In this document: positions 25,175 through 34,392 of the stretch, piece by piece
How the letters are laid out: each line of letters starts with the position of its first letter
Numbering within the stretch: the first letter of the stretch is position 1
Assembly (NCBI GenBank): GCA_937923345.1
Contig: CAKZVJ010000011.1
Span: forward strand, 1 to 49,460
Origin: an uncultured Saprospiraceae bacterium
GTDB taxonomy: Bacteria; Bacteroidota; Bacteroidia; Chitinophagales; Saprospiraceae
Length of the DNA stretch: 49,460 nucleotides
Reading direction: 5' to 3'
Made by a program: the position numbers and the translations under genes
Notes under the pieces: model-generated
What the model was told of the DNA's origin: nothing
The model's input: the letters and a program-made list of their open reading frames with translations, nothing else
The model's database searches: none

Positions 25175-25344
25175 AAGTAAGGGCGTATTAGAACGATAAA
25201 ATTCATCAAAATAAGAATGAACTCATTCAATTTTGTTAAAAGTCTTTATTTCTTTTAATTTATTTTAACTTTATATAACACAACCCTTTGACGTAGATGT
25301 ATATCCTATAACGGTATCAAATCGTTATACTAAAAATTTATATC

Positions 25345-26553
25345 ATGAAGCACTTATTAAACTTAAGTATGTTGCTTTTGCTAGGTCAAATTGGTTTTGC
25401 GCAAGAGCATTTAACAGAAATCGAAGGCTATGTTTATGAAGAAAATAATCGGGGGTATCTACCAGAGGTAAATATAACGATTCTCAATGATGATGATGGC
25501 GGCGTAGAGGCCAAAACTATCACTGATAAGAATGGATACTTTAGGGTACAGCTGGCTCACTTGCACTCAGGATTCACCGTTAAGGCACAACACAAACTAT
25601 TCTTTTCAAAAACTGCTACGCCACAAGCCGACAGCAATTCAAAGAATAAGTCATTTGTAAAAATAGAATTGGAGCGTAGACCTGGTTATATCTTTGATGT
25701 TACCTTGGCAGAAAACAGTAGTGACTTCAAAGAAACTACGGTAGATGCCATCCAAGGTGCGAAGGTCGAAATCTATAACAATACTACTAAGAAAGAAGTG
25801 TTTGTAGTCGATTCATTGCATTCTCCGAATTTCAATTTTACTTTTGAACAAGGCAATCACTATACGGTGATGGTCCGCAAGGAAGGCTTTCTTACCAAGC
25901 GAATGGAGGCATTTGTCAACATTGATGGCTGTATACTCTGTTTTGAGGGCATCTCGAACGTCACTGATGTATTGACGAAGAGCAACGAGCAAGGCACCTT
26001 TTTGGCTAATATAGAAATGGATCGCATCGCACTCAACACTACTTTCGAACTTAAGAATATCTACTACGATTATGACAAATCTTTCATCCGACCTGATGCT
26101 GCCGTGGAGTTGGACAAAGTCGTAAAAGTACTCAAGGACAATCCAGCCATATCGGTAGAGCTCGGTTCGCACACCGATTCTCGAGGACGGGACGCATACA
26201 ATCTAAGCCTTTCGCAGGCTAGAGCGGCCTCAGCGGTTCAGTACCTTGTAGACAATGGCATTGATGCCTCTAAGCTGAGTGCTAGAGGCTACGGCGAGAC
26301 TCTGTTGGTCAACAATTGCGCCAACGGTATCAATTGCTCGGAAGAGGCACACCAGCAAAACCGAAGAACTGCGCTAAAAATTACGGGTATCGAAAAGAAG
26401 GATCCACTAGATAATAAATCACTCAAGCAGATTATCGAAGAAGACTTGATTTTGAAAAGTCTCGATGACTCTCAGATCCAAATCAACCCTGGAGAGGAGC
26501 TTCCGGAGGAGATTAAGAAAGATATTGAAAAGCTGAATAAGGGCGGGATTTAA
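25345..26553 (+). CDS. OmpA-family outer-membrane lipid/peptidoglycan-linking protein
   Basis: The 402-residue product has a signal peptide (about residues 1-19, ending GFAQE). Next come a carboxypeptidase-regulatory-like (CarboxypepD_reg) domain (VYEENNRGYLPEVNITILND) and a second similar beta-sandwich. The OmpA C-like domain lies at about residues 240-350: LKNIYYDYDKSFIRPDAA, SVELGSHTDSRGRDAYNLSL, SQARAASAV and SARGYGE. It binds peptidoglycan and anchors the outer membrane. The end (KDPLDNKSLKQIIEEDL) is an extra acidic tail. It is a single gene. The CarboxypepD_reg plus OmpA combination is common in this phylum. Confidence 0.92.
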   Translation: MKHLLNLSMLLLLGQIGFAQEHLTEIEGYVYEENNRGYLPEVNITILNDDDGGVEAKTITDKNGYFRVQLAHLHSGFTVKAQHKLFFSKTATPQADSNSKNKSFVKIELERRPGYIFDVTLAENSSDFKETTVDAIQGAKVEIYNNTTKKEVFVVDSLHSPNFNFTFEQGNHYTVMVRKEGFLTKRMEAFVNIDGCILCFEGISNVTDVLTKSNEQGTFLANIEMDRIALNTTFELKNIYYDYDKSFIRPDAAVELDKVVKVLKDNPAISVELGSHTDSRGRDAYNLSLSQARAASAVQYLVDNGIDASKLSARGYGETLLVNNCANGINCSEEAHQQNRRTALKITGIEKKDPLDNKSLKQIIEEDLILKSLDDSQIQINPGEELPEEIKKDIEKLNKGGI

Positions 26554-26556
26554 TTA

Positions 26557-26790
26557 ATGATGAATTTTCAATGATCAATTCGAATTAATGTACAATTCGA
26601 ATTAATGTACAATTTTCAATGATCAATGATCAATTCGGCTTTCGCGTGTACCTGCTTGGATTCATTGGATTCGATGGAATCAATAGTAAAGTAGCTGTGT
26701 GCTTTGAAATTTTGGATATAATAATTGCACATTGAAAATTGATCATTCCACACTAAAAATGATCATTGAACATTCCTAATTGATAATTGA
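26557..26790. repeat. AT-rich degenerate repeat region
   Basis: A 17-bp unit starting CAATTCGAATTAATGTA is tandemly duplicated at 26576-26609. Related ATTGATCATT/AATGATCAAT words, direct and inverted, recur over the next 180 bp. No gene is present. This looks like a decayed simple-sequence region of the kind often seen after genes in Bacteroidota. Confidence 0.65.
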
Positions 26791-26796
26791 ATAAGG

Positions 26797-26946
26797 GCGC
26801 TTGTATCCGGTGATCCGTTTGTATTCCCTGAGCTAGTCTCCTATTCAGGATAGGGCTATCGCCGTATTCGTCTGTCGCCTCATCCAGCGCTAGCCCTTCC
26901 TTCATCAGTCGTCTAGCTCAGCTCATATCACTTCTCCCCAGAGCGC
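26797..26946. repeat. Long nested palindromic element
   Basis: Four nested helices close one 150-nt unit: GCGCT/AGCGC (26797-26801/26942-26946), GTGAT/ATCAC (26810-26814/26927-26931), TGAGCTAG/CTAGCTCA (26829-26836/26913-26920) and AGGGCTATCGC/GCGCTAGCCCT (26852-26862/26887-26897, one mismatch). The apical loop is 24 nt. Eight A residues follow at 26948-26955. No coding frame is present. It may be related to the family 1 and family 2 elements, but its core sequence differs. Confidence 0.65.
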
Positions 26947-26976
26947 GAAAAAAAAGAAATAAAAAACAAATTTTTG

Positions 26977-28473
26977 TTACGTTGCTGTATTCAATAACTT
27001 TAGATATACTCCATTCGTCCAACCAAATCCGTCTTGCACAGGATACTCCCCTCCTCCACTGAGTAAATCAATATTTTCTACGTTATACTTTTCTAGCATT
27101 TTGCCGGTATCTTTAAATACTTTTTCATTGAGGGATAGCCAGCGTTGGCGAATGTCATTGGCTAATTCCGTGTGGCCATAGTTGACTAGGCCTTGATAAG
27201 TCATCCATTGTAGAGGGGCCCAGCCATTGGGGGAGTCCCATTGCTGACCGGAAGGCACATTGGTGGTAATCACCCCACCCGGTTTTAAAAATTCAGTCTG
27301 AATGAGCTTGGCTACTGCATTGGCTTGCTCTACAGAAGCTATTTTAAAATATAAAGGATAGACTGCCGCTAAGCTCTTAAACGAACTGATCTCCGCTTTG
27401 TGAAAATTATAATCACAGAAAAAACTTAACTCTTTATTCCAACAGTATCCCAAGATATTTTCCTTGCGCTGATTGGCTTTGGCAAGAAAGATACGTTCTG
27501 TTTCTAGATCTCCTTTTAATGCTTTCGCTTTTGCAATCGTGCTTTCTAAAAAGTATAAGAGGCAATTGAGATCAACGGGTATAATATCCCCTGTATGGAT
27601 GGTACTTAGCTTAGCAGACTCATCCATCCATCGAGCGCTAAAGTCCCAGCCAGATGCTGCCGCTGCTCTTAAATTCTGAAAAAAGGATGCTGTACTTTGA
27701 TCCGTATGAACTGCTTCATTGACATCGTCTTGATACATCTCAGGTCTGGGCGTATCATACCTATCATAATATCTATTCAACACTTTGTCTTCTTTCAACT
27801 TTACTAGATGTTGATCTACCGCTTTATCATCAATAGAACCTGACATCCAAAAATCATATTCTTGGAGCAAGGCTTTTTCATATTTTGAATAGATCTCATC
27901 TCCTTTGGACTGGGCTAATAAATCAACCATCAAAGAAAAGAAGGGCGGCTGAGAACGACCTAGGTAATAGCTTCGATTTCCATTGGGAATAAGCCCATAA
28001 GTATCTAGCATCCACGCAAAATTATCGATCATACTTTCGATCAAATGTATATGCCCTGATACTTGTAGCCCAAGCATCGTAAAAAAAGAATCCCAATAAT
28101 AGATCTCGTTAAATCTACCTCCAGGAACAATGTAAGGCTTGGGTAATGGCAGTAATGAACTCCCCTTTATAGCCTTATCCGCAGAGCGAGTCAGTAAGGG
28201 CCATAGTTTTTCAATATGCTCTTTGACCGATAGCGTTTGATCACTTTCGAAATTTTTAGCCTGAGACTCAAACGGAATAAAATGCTTCGCAAAAAATGAT
28301 TGCAAATCAAAGTTCTGATTATGCTTAGTATCTTCATAATCAGCAAGTATGATACTCGGATCATTCTTTGGGATGGCATCAGAGATAGACTTACCATCTT
28401 TCCACAAACCACTAGCGTGTAGGTCCTTAAAAAGTTGTCCGAATACAATATCTGGAGACGTAGGGTTTTGCAT
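26977..28473 (-). CDS. treF: Cytoplasmic trehalase (GH37)
   Basis: The 498-residue enzyme hydrolyses alpha,alpha-trehalose to two glucose. It has both GH37 signatures: PGGRFNEIYYWDSF (residues 117-130) and QWDSPNGWAPLQW (about residue 415), plus the SGWDFSARW block (around residue 274) and glycine-rich GGGGEYP-like end (LLSGGGEYPVQDGFGWTNGV). No signal peptide is present, so it is probably a cytoplasmic TreF-type enzyme; I use the symbol on that basis. The gene is 11 bp downstream of an MFS transporter gene on the same strand, consistent with uptake and hydrolysis of trehalose. Confidence 0.93.
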   Translation of the reverse strand: MQNPTSPDIVFGQLFKDLHASGLWKDGKSISDAIPKNDPSIILADYEDTKHNQNFDLQSFFAKHFIPFESQAKNFESDQTLSVKEHIEKLWPLLTRSADKAIKGSSLLPLPKPYIVPGGRFNEIYYWDSFFTMLGLQVSGHIHLIESMIDNFAWMLDTYGLIPNGNRSYYLGRSQPPFFSLMVDLLAQSKGDEIYSKYEKALLQEYDFWMSGSIDDKAVDQHLVKLKEDKVLNRYYDRYDTPRPEMYQDDVNEAVHTDQSTASFFQNLRAAAASGWDFSARWMDESAKLSTIHTGDIIPVDLNCLLYFLESTIAKAKALKGDLETERIFLAKANQRKENILGYCWNKELSFFCDYNFHKAEISSFKSLAAVYPLYFKIASVEQANAVAKLIQTEFLKPGGVITTNVPSGQQWDSPNGWAPLQWMTYQGLVNYGHTELANDIRQRWLSLNEKVFKDTGKMLEKYNVENIDLLSGGGEYPVQDGFGWTNGVYLKLLNTAT

Positions 28474-28484
28474 AGAATGTCGTA

Positions 28485-29714
28485 TTACTTTGCTTTAAGT
28501 GATTTGGTCCATTTGTCTAAAAAGAAAACAGCGACGGCCAATAGCACTAAAGGCACTACTGTATATCTAAAGGGCATCGTGGTATCTACATTTTCAAAAA
28601 TGTAGGCTATGATTCTAGAGCCAAGAATGCCACCTAATGCTGAAAATACGATAATCAAGCCCGATATGTGCGCATGAATTTTTTTAGGATATGCATTGAG
28701 GGTCGTAGAACTTATCAGTGGATAGATGGGCCCGAGAAACAGGCCTATAATCGGGAATATATATCCAAGCATAGGAATATCCGCAAAAGTTTTAATCTCC
28801 CCTACCTCAGCGTTAACTGCCATGGGCAAGATCACTAGCACAAAAATGATAGCAAATAAAATGCTGATCCCTACGATTACTAACCAAGATACTTTCTTGA
28901 CTAAAAAGCCACCCGCTATTCTTCCAATGCCGATAGAGACTGTTAGTATGGCAGACATATTGATTGCTAAGTTTTGAGGAATTTTTAATACTTCATTATT
29001 GAAAGTCGGCAGCCAAGTCATGATGGCTTGTTCTATCATCACAAATAAAAACGCAGAACTGACAAATACTATAATTAGTGGCTTCACAATTAACTTCAAC
29101 ATGTCTAAAATGTCTTTCCCTGCACTAGAAGAGGGTTTCTCTATCTCCGCATCAAAATCAGCTGAGAGTAAAAATATAAATGACAAAACACACAAGGCGC
29201 ATAAGAAGAGATATACATTTAGCCAGGCGCTTGGGGAGGACCCAGCATTAAAAAATGGAAATAAAAAAGAAGAAAACGCGATACCAAACATGAAAACGCC
29301 TTCGATATTACTGAGCAAACTATTGTGCTCTGCCTGTGTATTGGTAACTAATCCTACGGATGAATACACGGAAACTTTAATCAAAGCAAAAGCTGCACCT
29401 ACTGCAGCGAAGAGAAACTTTGCCGCAATAAAAGTATCTCCAAAATACATACCAAGGCAAGCTACTGCAACAATCCCTAAGGCAATAAGCATAGATTTTT
29501 TGTATCCTATCTTAGGTAGTAGTGAAGCTACAAGAAAAGATACTATAGCAATGGGTAAATCTTTGAAGGCCTCCAAAATACTGGCATCTACTTTTGTGAC
29601 ACCATATACCTCTTGTGCTTTCAGAATTACAATCCCTACACTATTCAGTAGAATGGCGAACACGAAATAATTGATAAATAGGGATAGCTTGATTCCTAGG
29701 TTTTTATGCTGCAT
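28485..29714 (-). CDS. MFS transporter, probably for trehalose or a related sugar
   Basis: The start is placed at 29714 (MQHKNLGIKLSLFINYFVFA), giving 409 residues; the nine residues before it are doubtful. Twelve membrane helices are expected. Visible examples are IAIVSFLVASLLPKIGYKKS (the family loop between helices 2 and 3), GAAFALIKVSVYSSVGLV, FVSSAFLFVMIEQAIMTWLP and ALGGILGSRIIAYIF. It belongs to the major facilitator superfamily, near the FucP/GlcP-type sugar branch by appearance. Trehalose as substrate is inferred only from the trehalase gene 11 bp downstream. Confidence 0.82.
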   Translation of the reverse strand: MQHKNLGIKLSLFINYFVFAILLNSVGIVILKAQEVYGVTKVDASILEAFKDLPIAIVSFLVASLLPKIGYKKSMLIALGIVAVACLGMYFGDTFIAAKFLFAAVGAAFALIKVSVYSSVGLVTNTQAEHNSLLSNIEGVFMFGIAFSSFLFPFFNAGSSPSAWLNVYLFLCALCVLSFIFLLSADFDAEIEKPSSSAGKDILDMLKLIVKPLIIVFVSSAFLFVMIEQAIMTWLPTFNNEVLKIPQNLAINMSAILTVSIGIGRIAGGFLVKKVSWLVIVGISILFAIIFVLVILPMAVNAEVGEIKTFADIPMLGYIFPIIGLFLGPIYPLISSTTLNAYPKKIHAHISGLIIVFSALGGILGSRIIAYIFENVDTTMPFRYTVVPLVLLAVAVFFLDKWTKSLKAK

Positions 29715-29951
29715 CTTGTAGGTTCTTTGCTTAGTGTACAATGTACCGTTTTTAAGCTTTTAATTTTAAAATTGTAGATTAAAAATTTAGCCATAAGAAG
29801 GTGCCTACATTATTTGGAGTTTAAGTTTGTGTCCATTTTTATAAATTTCATGGATTAGATCAAGTTAATAGATGATTAGTATTCGTAATGGTGAGGAAGG
29901 AAAACTGTATAGACATTGTAAAGATTATTTTGAATTATCTATCTTGGTTCC

Positions 29952-30593
29952 ATGATAGACTTTCTACCCTTATTCCCTTTAAATTTGGTGGCTTTCCCTG
30001 GAGAGCGACTTAACCTACACATTTTTGAACCACGCTATAAACAACTTTTTAGAGAGTGCGAGGAAAACCAAATCACCTTTGGTATACCTGCATTCATTGA
30101 CAACAAGATAATGGATATAGGGACGGAACTTAAATTGGAAAAAATAGAAAGCACTTATGAAAACGGAGAATTGGATGTACGGACTCGAGGTATTGGTGTT
30201 TTCCGCATTGAAGAGTATTATTCCCAAGCACCAAACAAATTATATGCTGGGGCAGATATTGAGCGACTTAGCTACACAAACACTTCCACTGATAAAGGAT
30301 TAAACATAAATATTTATTCCTACTTAGAAGAACTATTTGACTTACTAAACATCCCAGAAAAGAAAATGCCAGATGATGCAAATTCTTTTAATTCATTTGA
30401 CATTGCCCATCATCTAGGGATGAGTGTAAAACAAGAATACAATCTACTCAGAATAGAGAGTGAGAAAAAGCGACAAGAGTATATATTAAAACATCTAGAA
30501 AAAGTAGTCCCTGTAGCCAAAGAAATGGAAATCTTAAAAGAACGTGCTAGACTCAACGGGCACTTCAAAAAAATTATCCCTCCAAATATCTAA
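29952..30593 (+). CDS. LON substrate-binding domain protein (stand-alone)
   Basis: The 213-residue product is only the N-terminal domain of Lon protease, without the AAA+ and protease domains. It shows FLPLFPLNLVAFPGERLNLHIFEPRYKQL, FGIPAFIDNKIMDIGT and ELDVRTRGIGVFRIEEY. The C-terminal part (about residues 125-213) is alpha-helical. Single-domain LON proteins are widespread and of unclear function, possibly recognising substrates for other systems. It is a single gene with a 250-bp gap downstream. Confidence 0.85.
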   Translation: MIDFLPLFPLNLVAFPGERLNLHIFEPRYKQLFRECEENQITFGIPAFIDNKIMDIGTELKLEKIESTYENGELDVRTRGIGVFRIEEYYSQAPNKLYAGADIERLSYTNTSTDKGLNINIYSYLEELFDLLNIPEKKMPDDANSFNSFDIAHHLGMSVKQEYNLLRIESEKKRQEYILKHLEKVVPVAKEMEILKERARLNGHFKKIIPPNI

Positions 30594-30846
30594 GCTGAGT
30601 ATAGACATAAAAAAACCACAGGATATCAGGGTGTTTTGGACCCTCAAAAGACATGGTTGGGGCGCTCAAAGTGGTTCAGTAATCTTCTTGTTCTGATAAA
30701 TCAGAAAACCGGACAAGTCAACGGTTTGAAGCCCGCCTTAGACACTTACAAAAATCATCCCCAATTATAAAAAGGTAGAGTCAAAACGTTATGATACCTA
30801 GTGGAGGTGTAAATCTATATAATAAAAATCTAAATGTCAAGGTATG

Positions 30847-31941
30847 TTAGAAACCTTCTTTGACAGCTTTTGATTGTAAGTTGAAAAGCAAGGAAAATAC
30901 GTGCGAAAATGTACCGTTCCTCTGATCTCCAATATCTGTAAAAGCGTAATCCAATTGGAAATTTTTTATTTTAACGCCTAAGCCCAAAGAAGGATCTACG
31001 GTCCAAAATGGTGTGGTATTGATATCGGTATCCTGTTGTAGATTGCTTAATCCAAATCTCAAAAAAGCAAATTGTTTATAGTCTATCTCCGCCCCAAGGC
31101 CAGGTGACACACTGAACTGATCAGTCTTAATGAGCGTATTTCTTTTGCCATCAAATGTAGCAATTATACTACCTTCTACTGCTAGTCCAAAGCCTTTTTG
31201 AAGTTGCTTGTAAGTACCTATGCCTAAGGTAGCTTTAGGCCTCGTCACCTCAATGGAGTTTTCTGGCAATTCATTATCAGTGAGTTGCAGGACTTCTTTT
31301 TCTTCTTCTGTAAAATTGAATGTCCAAGCGTTGAATGTGCCTGTAATGTCACTTACAGCTAAGCCTAACTTCCACTTCTCACCCCAGTATTGAATGCCTC
31401 CATCTACTCCAAAACCAAAGGCGTTCGCAAAAGGTCCAATGTTTCTGTATACCACTTTTAGATTACCCCCTACTGTCCATCTATCTGAGTCTTTGAAGAG
31501 GTATTGACTGTAGCCACCAAGAAAGGCATAGTCTGCCGCTGAAAAAGGAACAACATTATCAAAGTTGATACTGCCGTCCGCTTCAAAGAGGTTTAGCGTA
31601 TTAGGGATATCATCTATTCCAAATCGAATGAGCGATAAGGATACCGCCTTTCGATTATCATCAATCTTCTTTGTAGCAGCCAAGTAGTCGAATTTGCCCA
31701 CCCCTGCAAACAGCTCTGCATGCATCCCTGCAAACTGCCAATCATCATGGACATTGCGCACAAGGCCAGAAGGATTCCAAAAACTCGCCGTCACGTCATC
31801 AGTTGTTGCTATGACAGATTTACCTAGCGCTTGGGCACGGGCACCTACACCAATGCTTAAAAATTCATTACTGAAGGTTTGTGCCTTTATCTCGATGGTA
31901 GTAAGTATAATAAAAGGAACAAGGAGTAATATTTTTTTCAT
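30847..31941 (-). CDS. PorV/PorQ-family outer-membrane protein
   Basis: The start is set at 31941 (MKKILLLVPFIILTTIEIKAQ), giving a signal peptide and 364 residues. The FadL-like barrel opens with the family motif SIGVGARAQALGKSVIATTDDVTASFWNPSGL. Repeating strands follow (GVGKFDYLAATKKI, GGNLKVVYRNIG, AVSDITGTFNAW, LGAEIDYKQFAFLRFGL, IKNFQLDYAFTDIGDQRNGTFSHVFSL). PorV and PorQ act in T9SS surface attachment of cargo, so this protein may process cargo such as those found here. An exact orthologue assignment is not possible by eye. Confidence 0.85.
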   Translation of the reverse strand: MKKILLLVPFIILTTIEIKAQTFSNEFLSIGVGARAQALGKSVIATTDDVTASFWNPSGLVRNVHDDWQFAGMHAELFAGVGKFDYLAATKKIDDNRKAVSLSLIRFGIDDIPNTLNLFEADGSINFDNVVPFSAADYAFLGGYSQYLFKDSDRWTVGGNLKVVYRNIGPFANAFGFGVDGGIQYWGEKWKLGLAVSDITGTFNAWTFNFTEEEKEVLQLTDNELPENSIEVTRPKATLGIGTYKQLQKGFGLAVEGSIIATFDGKRNTLIKTDQFSVSPGLGAEIDYKQFAFLRFGLSNLQQDTDINTTPFWTVDPSLGLGVKIKNFQLDYAFTDIGDQRNGTFSHVFSLLFNLQSKAVKEGF

Positions 31942-32088
31942 AAAATGTATAATATTCCAACAAATAAACGCCAAAAATACGCCTTTTATTACAACTGCAA
32001 GGTTAATAAACTTATTCTTGTCGGATTAGCATCTAAAAATCTGAGTAAGATAAAAACATAACTTTGCATAAAAGGACCCTAAACTAAT

Positions 32089-32117
32089 AATGCAGCATAT
32101 CATAGATATGCTGCATT
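32089..32117. terminator. Inverted repeat, probable terminator of the lipoprotein gene
   Basis: AATGCAGCATAT (32089-32100) and ATATGCTGCATT (32106-32117) pair perfectly around a 5-nt loop. It sits 41 bp after the stop of the minus-strand gene at 32158. The T-tract on that strand is short, so efficiency is uncertain. Confidence 0.6.
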
Positions 32118-32157
32118 ATTCTTATTTTTTATAAAGTAGTGGAGGTTAAGGTTCTGA

Positions 32158-33090
32158 TTATAAGCCCAACTCTGCTCTCAATGGAGCATCACTCAAGCTA
32201 TGCTTGCTCCAGTACTCAAGCATCTTTCTTGAGTTAAAAGTAGCTGTTGTAGTTAATATCTTCCTATTAGATCCAAAGCCAGAATATCCTGTCTCTTGCC
32301 AGCTTTCTATCTCATGTGGAAATTCTGTTTTGAAGTTAATCGTCAAGGTTCTTTCATATTGAGGATAATGTACCGAATAGCTTGTCATCTTTCCACTCCT
32401 TTCTAAATTGGCATCTGCCAGGACCGCATCTGGCTCTACATGTCCAAGTCGCGAAAAAGTAAGCCCAGGAATCATGTTAACCTTACCTGTTGGCAAATTC
32501 TCTGGATTAATTCTAATGATATTCCACAGTTCATCTTCTAAGGTAGCTTTCTGAAGCTTTACGCTCTTATCGCCTTCTGATTCGAAATAAGAAAACTGTT
32601 CCATTTCATATCCACTAGCTCCTAAGTTCAGTTGGGTAAAGGTTTGTCCACACCATTCTTGGGCTCCAAAAACTGCTTTTAGAGAGTGAGGATTTTTCTT
32701 TAAATCTTGCCCAGTGAATACCGACAACATAGTAGAATATGGATACACGCCAGTATAAAACTTTCGTGTAAAATTAAGCTTCATAGCTGGCACCAAATCT
32801 TTAGGGTTTTGTCCGGGATTATCTAGCTTTACTTGCTTGGACTGGCTGAATGGCTCAGTGACAAAGATGGTGTTTGCGGTGCCTTTGTGAATCTCACCAT
32901 ATCTAGCTTGCTGTAAATCATACGTCGTTATTTCTGCTTTTCCTTGATTCCAGAAATCTGTAAAAGGGGACACAGTTTGTTTGTTGACTGCTAATTTAGC
33001 TATTGCAGGCCCCTCCATGTTCGAGCTTTCACTCTTAGAACAAGCGAATACAAGACCTCCCAAAACCAATACTATTAATATATTTTTCAT
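32158..33090 (-). CDS. Lipoprotein of a Bacteroidota family often misnamed 'septum formation inhibitor Maf'
   Basis: The 310-residue product has a lipoprotein signal with Cys17 (LVFAC). Conserved blocks are FWNQGKAEITTYDLQQARYGE, GTANTIFVTEPFSQSKQVKL, MKLNFTRKFYTGVYPYS and QEWCGQTFTQLNL. No Maf nucleotide-pyrophosphatase motif is present, so the database name (recalled) is unsupported here. It is probably outer-membrane-anchored; function unknown. A MITE-like element lies 92 bp upstream of its start. Confidence 0.75.
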   Translation of the reverse strand: MKNILIVLVLGGLVFACSKSESSNMEGPAIAKLAVNKQTVSPFTDFWNQGKAEITTYDLQQARYGEIHKGTANTIFVTEPFSQSKQVKLDNPGQNPKDLVPAMKLNFTRKFYTGVYPYSTMLSVFTGQDLKKNPHSLKAVFGAQEWCGQTFTQLNLGASGYEMEQFSYFESEGDKSVKLQKATLEDELWNIIRINPENLPTGKVNMIPGLTFSRLGHVEPDAVLADANLERSGKMTSYSVHYPQYERTLTINFKTEFPHEIESWQETGYSGFGSNRKILTTTATFNSRKMLEYWSKHSLSDAPLRAELGL

Positions 33091-33181
33091 ATAAAATTTA
33101 TTTTGTCTAGGTACAACACATTAATTTAATGAAAGTTAAACTTCACGATAATAATCACAATAGAGTGTGCAAAAAACACTT

Positions 33182-33342
33182 GAGTCCACTCCTGAAGGTA
33201 GCGGATTGCAAAAAATGAATTATTTTGGATGAGATTTTTTATTCTCGAAATTCAGTGATGCCTGAGCATCAGTGGATTGAGAAAATGGAAAATATCGCCA
33301 AAAGAGTCATTTTGTGGTTTCGTGACTTTTCGGAGCGGACTC
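33182..33342 (+). mobile_element. MITE-like element, copy 2, with TIRs and flanking duplication
   Basis: The 161-bp element begins GAGTCCACTCCTGAAGGTA. Its other end, read inward on the opposite strand, is GAGTCCGCTCCGAAAAGTC (14 of 19 positions match). It is flanked by direct ACACTT at 33176-33181 and 33343-33348. Inside is a hairpin TGATGC-CTGA-GCATCA (33256-33271). No coding capacity. It aligns with the element at 16839-17151. No cognate transposase is in the window. Confidence 0.8.
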
Positions 33343-33450
33343 ACACTTTAATTTTTTCATAACTAATCGAATCTAGAAAATGTTTCTATCTATGTGAATT
33401 GTGAATTAGCTTATATTATTTTTTCAAACACACATTTTTATCAAAACCTT

Positions 33451-34266
33451 ATGACTATGGTATTCCGGTATCTATTTATATCCAGTTTTCTGATTATTTC
33501 TGCAAGCACCTTGTTGGCTCAAAGTCCTTGGGTAGATGATAAAGGCTCTATATATGCACAATTATCTGTCACTTCGATTACCTACGATGCTATTTTTAAC
33601 AATGACAGCGAAGGAACTCAAAATTCATTTGATACCTCTGATCGTACTATTGGCCTTTTCGCTGCCTATAGCTTAACGGACAGAACGGGAATCCAAATAG
33701 ATCTACCCTACAAAGCAGTAAGCGCAGAAGACAATTCGCTGAGTGCCTTAGGAGATATAAGCGTAAAATTAAAACATGAATTGTTTAAAGAATTTCCATT
33801 GACCGCCTTCGCAGGCTACACAGCCCCTACGGCTACTCGTGATGGTGCCTTACGTACTGGTTTTGAGCAACATGGCGTAGACCTTGGTTTGAGTACTGGC
33901 TTTTCCAGGAACAGCACATTTGGCTACTTTGGAGCAGGACATCGGTACAGATCAGATATTCCTAACCAAATCATAATAGACACCGAAATAGGGACAAAAG
34001 CAAATATTGGTAAAAAAGACTTATACCTTATCTTTCATATCGATGGCGCCCTAAACTTAACGGAGACTACAGACCTCGAAGCGGATGCCACAGTGCTTTA
34101 TCACAACAATGGTCAGTACCTATCTCCCGGTATAAAACTATCGCTCAATGTAGTAAATAATTGGTGGGTAAATTTTGGAACTTATGGCGCTATCACCGCC
34201 ACTAATCAAGGCGCAGCACCTTCTTTATCCTTAGGTATCGCATACAGCAAAAAAACATTTGAATAA
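33451..34266 (+). CDS. Outer-membrane beta-barrel protein, unknown function
   Basis: The start is placed at 33451 (MTMVFRYLFISSFLIISAS), giving 271 residues with a clear signal peptide ending near LLAQS; the earlier start at 33394 would add 19 residues without features. The body is an all-beta barrel of some 12 strands (GSIYAQLSVTSITYDAIF, TIGLFAAYSLTDRTGIQIDL, YLSPGIKLSLNVVNNWWVNFG), ending in SLSLGIAYSKKTFE. It resembles the 'transporter' or OmpL/meta-pathway phenol degradation-like barrel groups; no specific substrate can be named. It stands alone downstream of the MITE-like element. Confidence 0.75.
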   Translation: MTMVFRYLFISSFLIISASTLLAQSPWVDDKGSIYAQLSVTSITYDAIFNNDSEGTQNSFDTSDRTIGLFAAYSLTDRTGIQIDLPYKAVSAEDNSLSALGDISVKLKHELFKEFPLTAFAGYTAPTATRDGALRTGFEQHGVDLGLSTGFSRNSTFGYFGAGHRYRSDIPNQIIIDTEIGTKANIGKKDLYLIFHIDGALNLTETTDLEADATVLYHNNGQYLSPGIKLSLNVVNNWWVNFGTYGAITATNQGAAPSLSLGIAYSKKTFE

Positions 34267-34307
34267 ACAAAGGAAATTTAAAGCCTAATTTGAAATTGCT
34301 TTGGTAA

Positions 34308-34330
34308 TAAATTTTAAATCGCTGGCAAAC
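34308..34330 (+). repeat. Short repeated motif (23 nt), copy 1
   Basis: It starts TAAATTTTAAATCGCTG and ends GCAAAC. It differs by one base from the copy at 35428-35450. Related, more divergent versions lie near 14823 and 35171. Confidence 0.5.
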
Positions 34331-34392
34331 AATTAATTACTCTTGTAGTATTTGATTTTGGAGTTATCAGATTATCAAACATTTAATATCAC

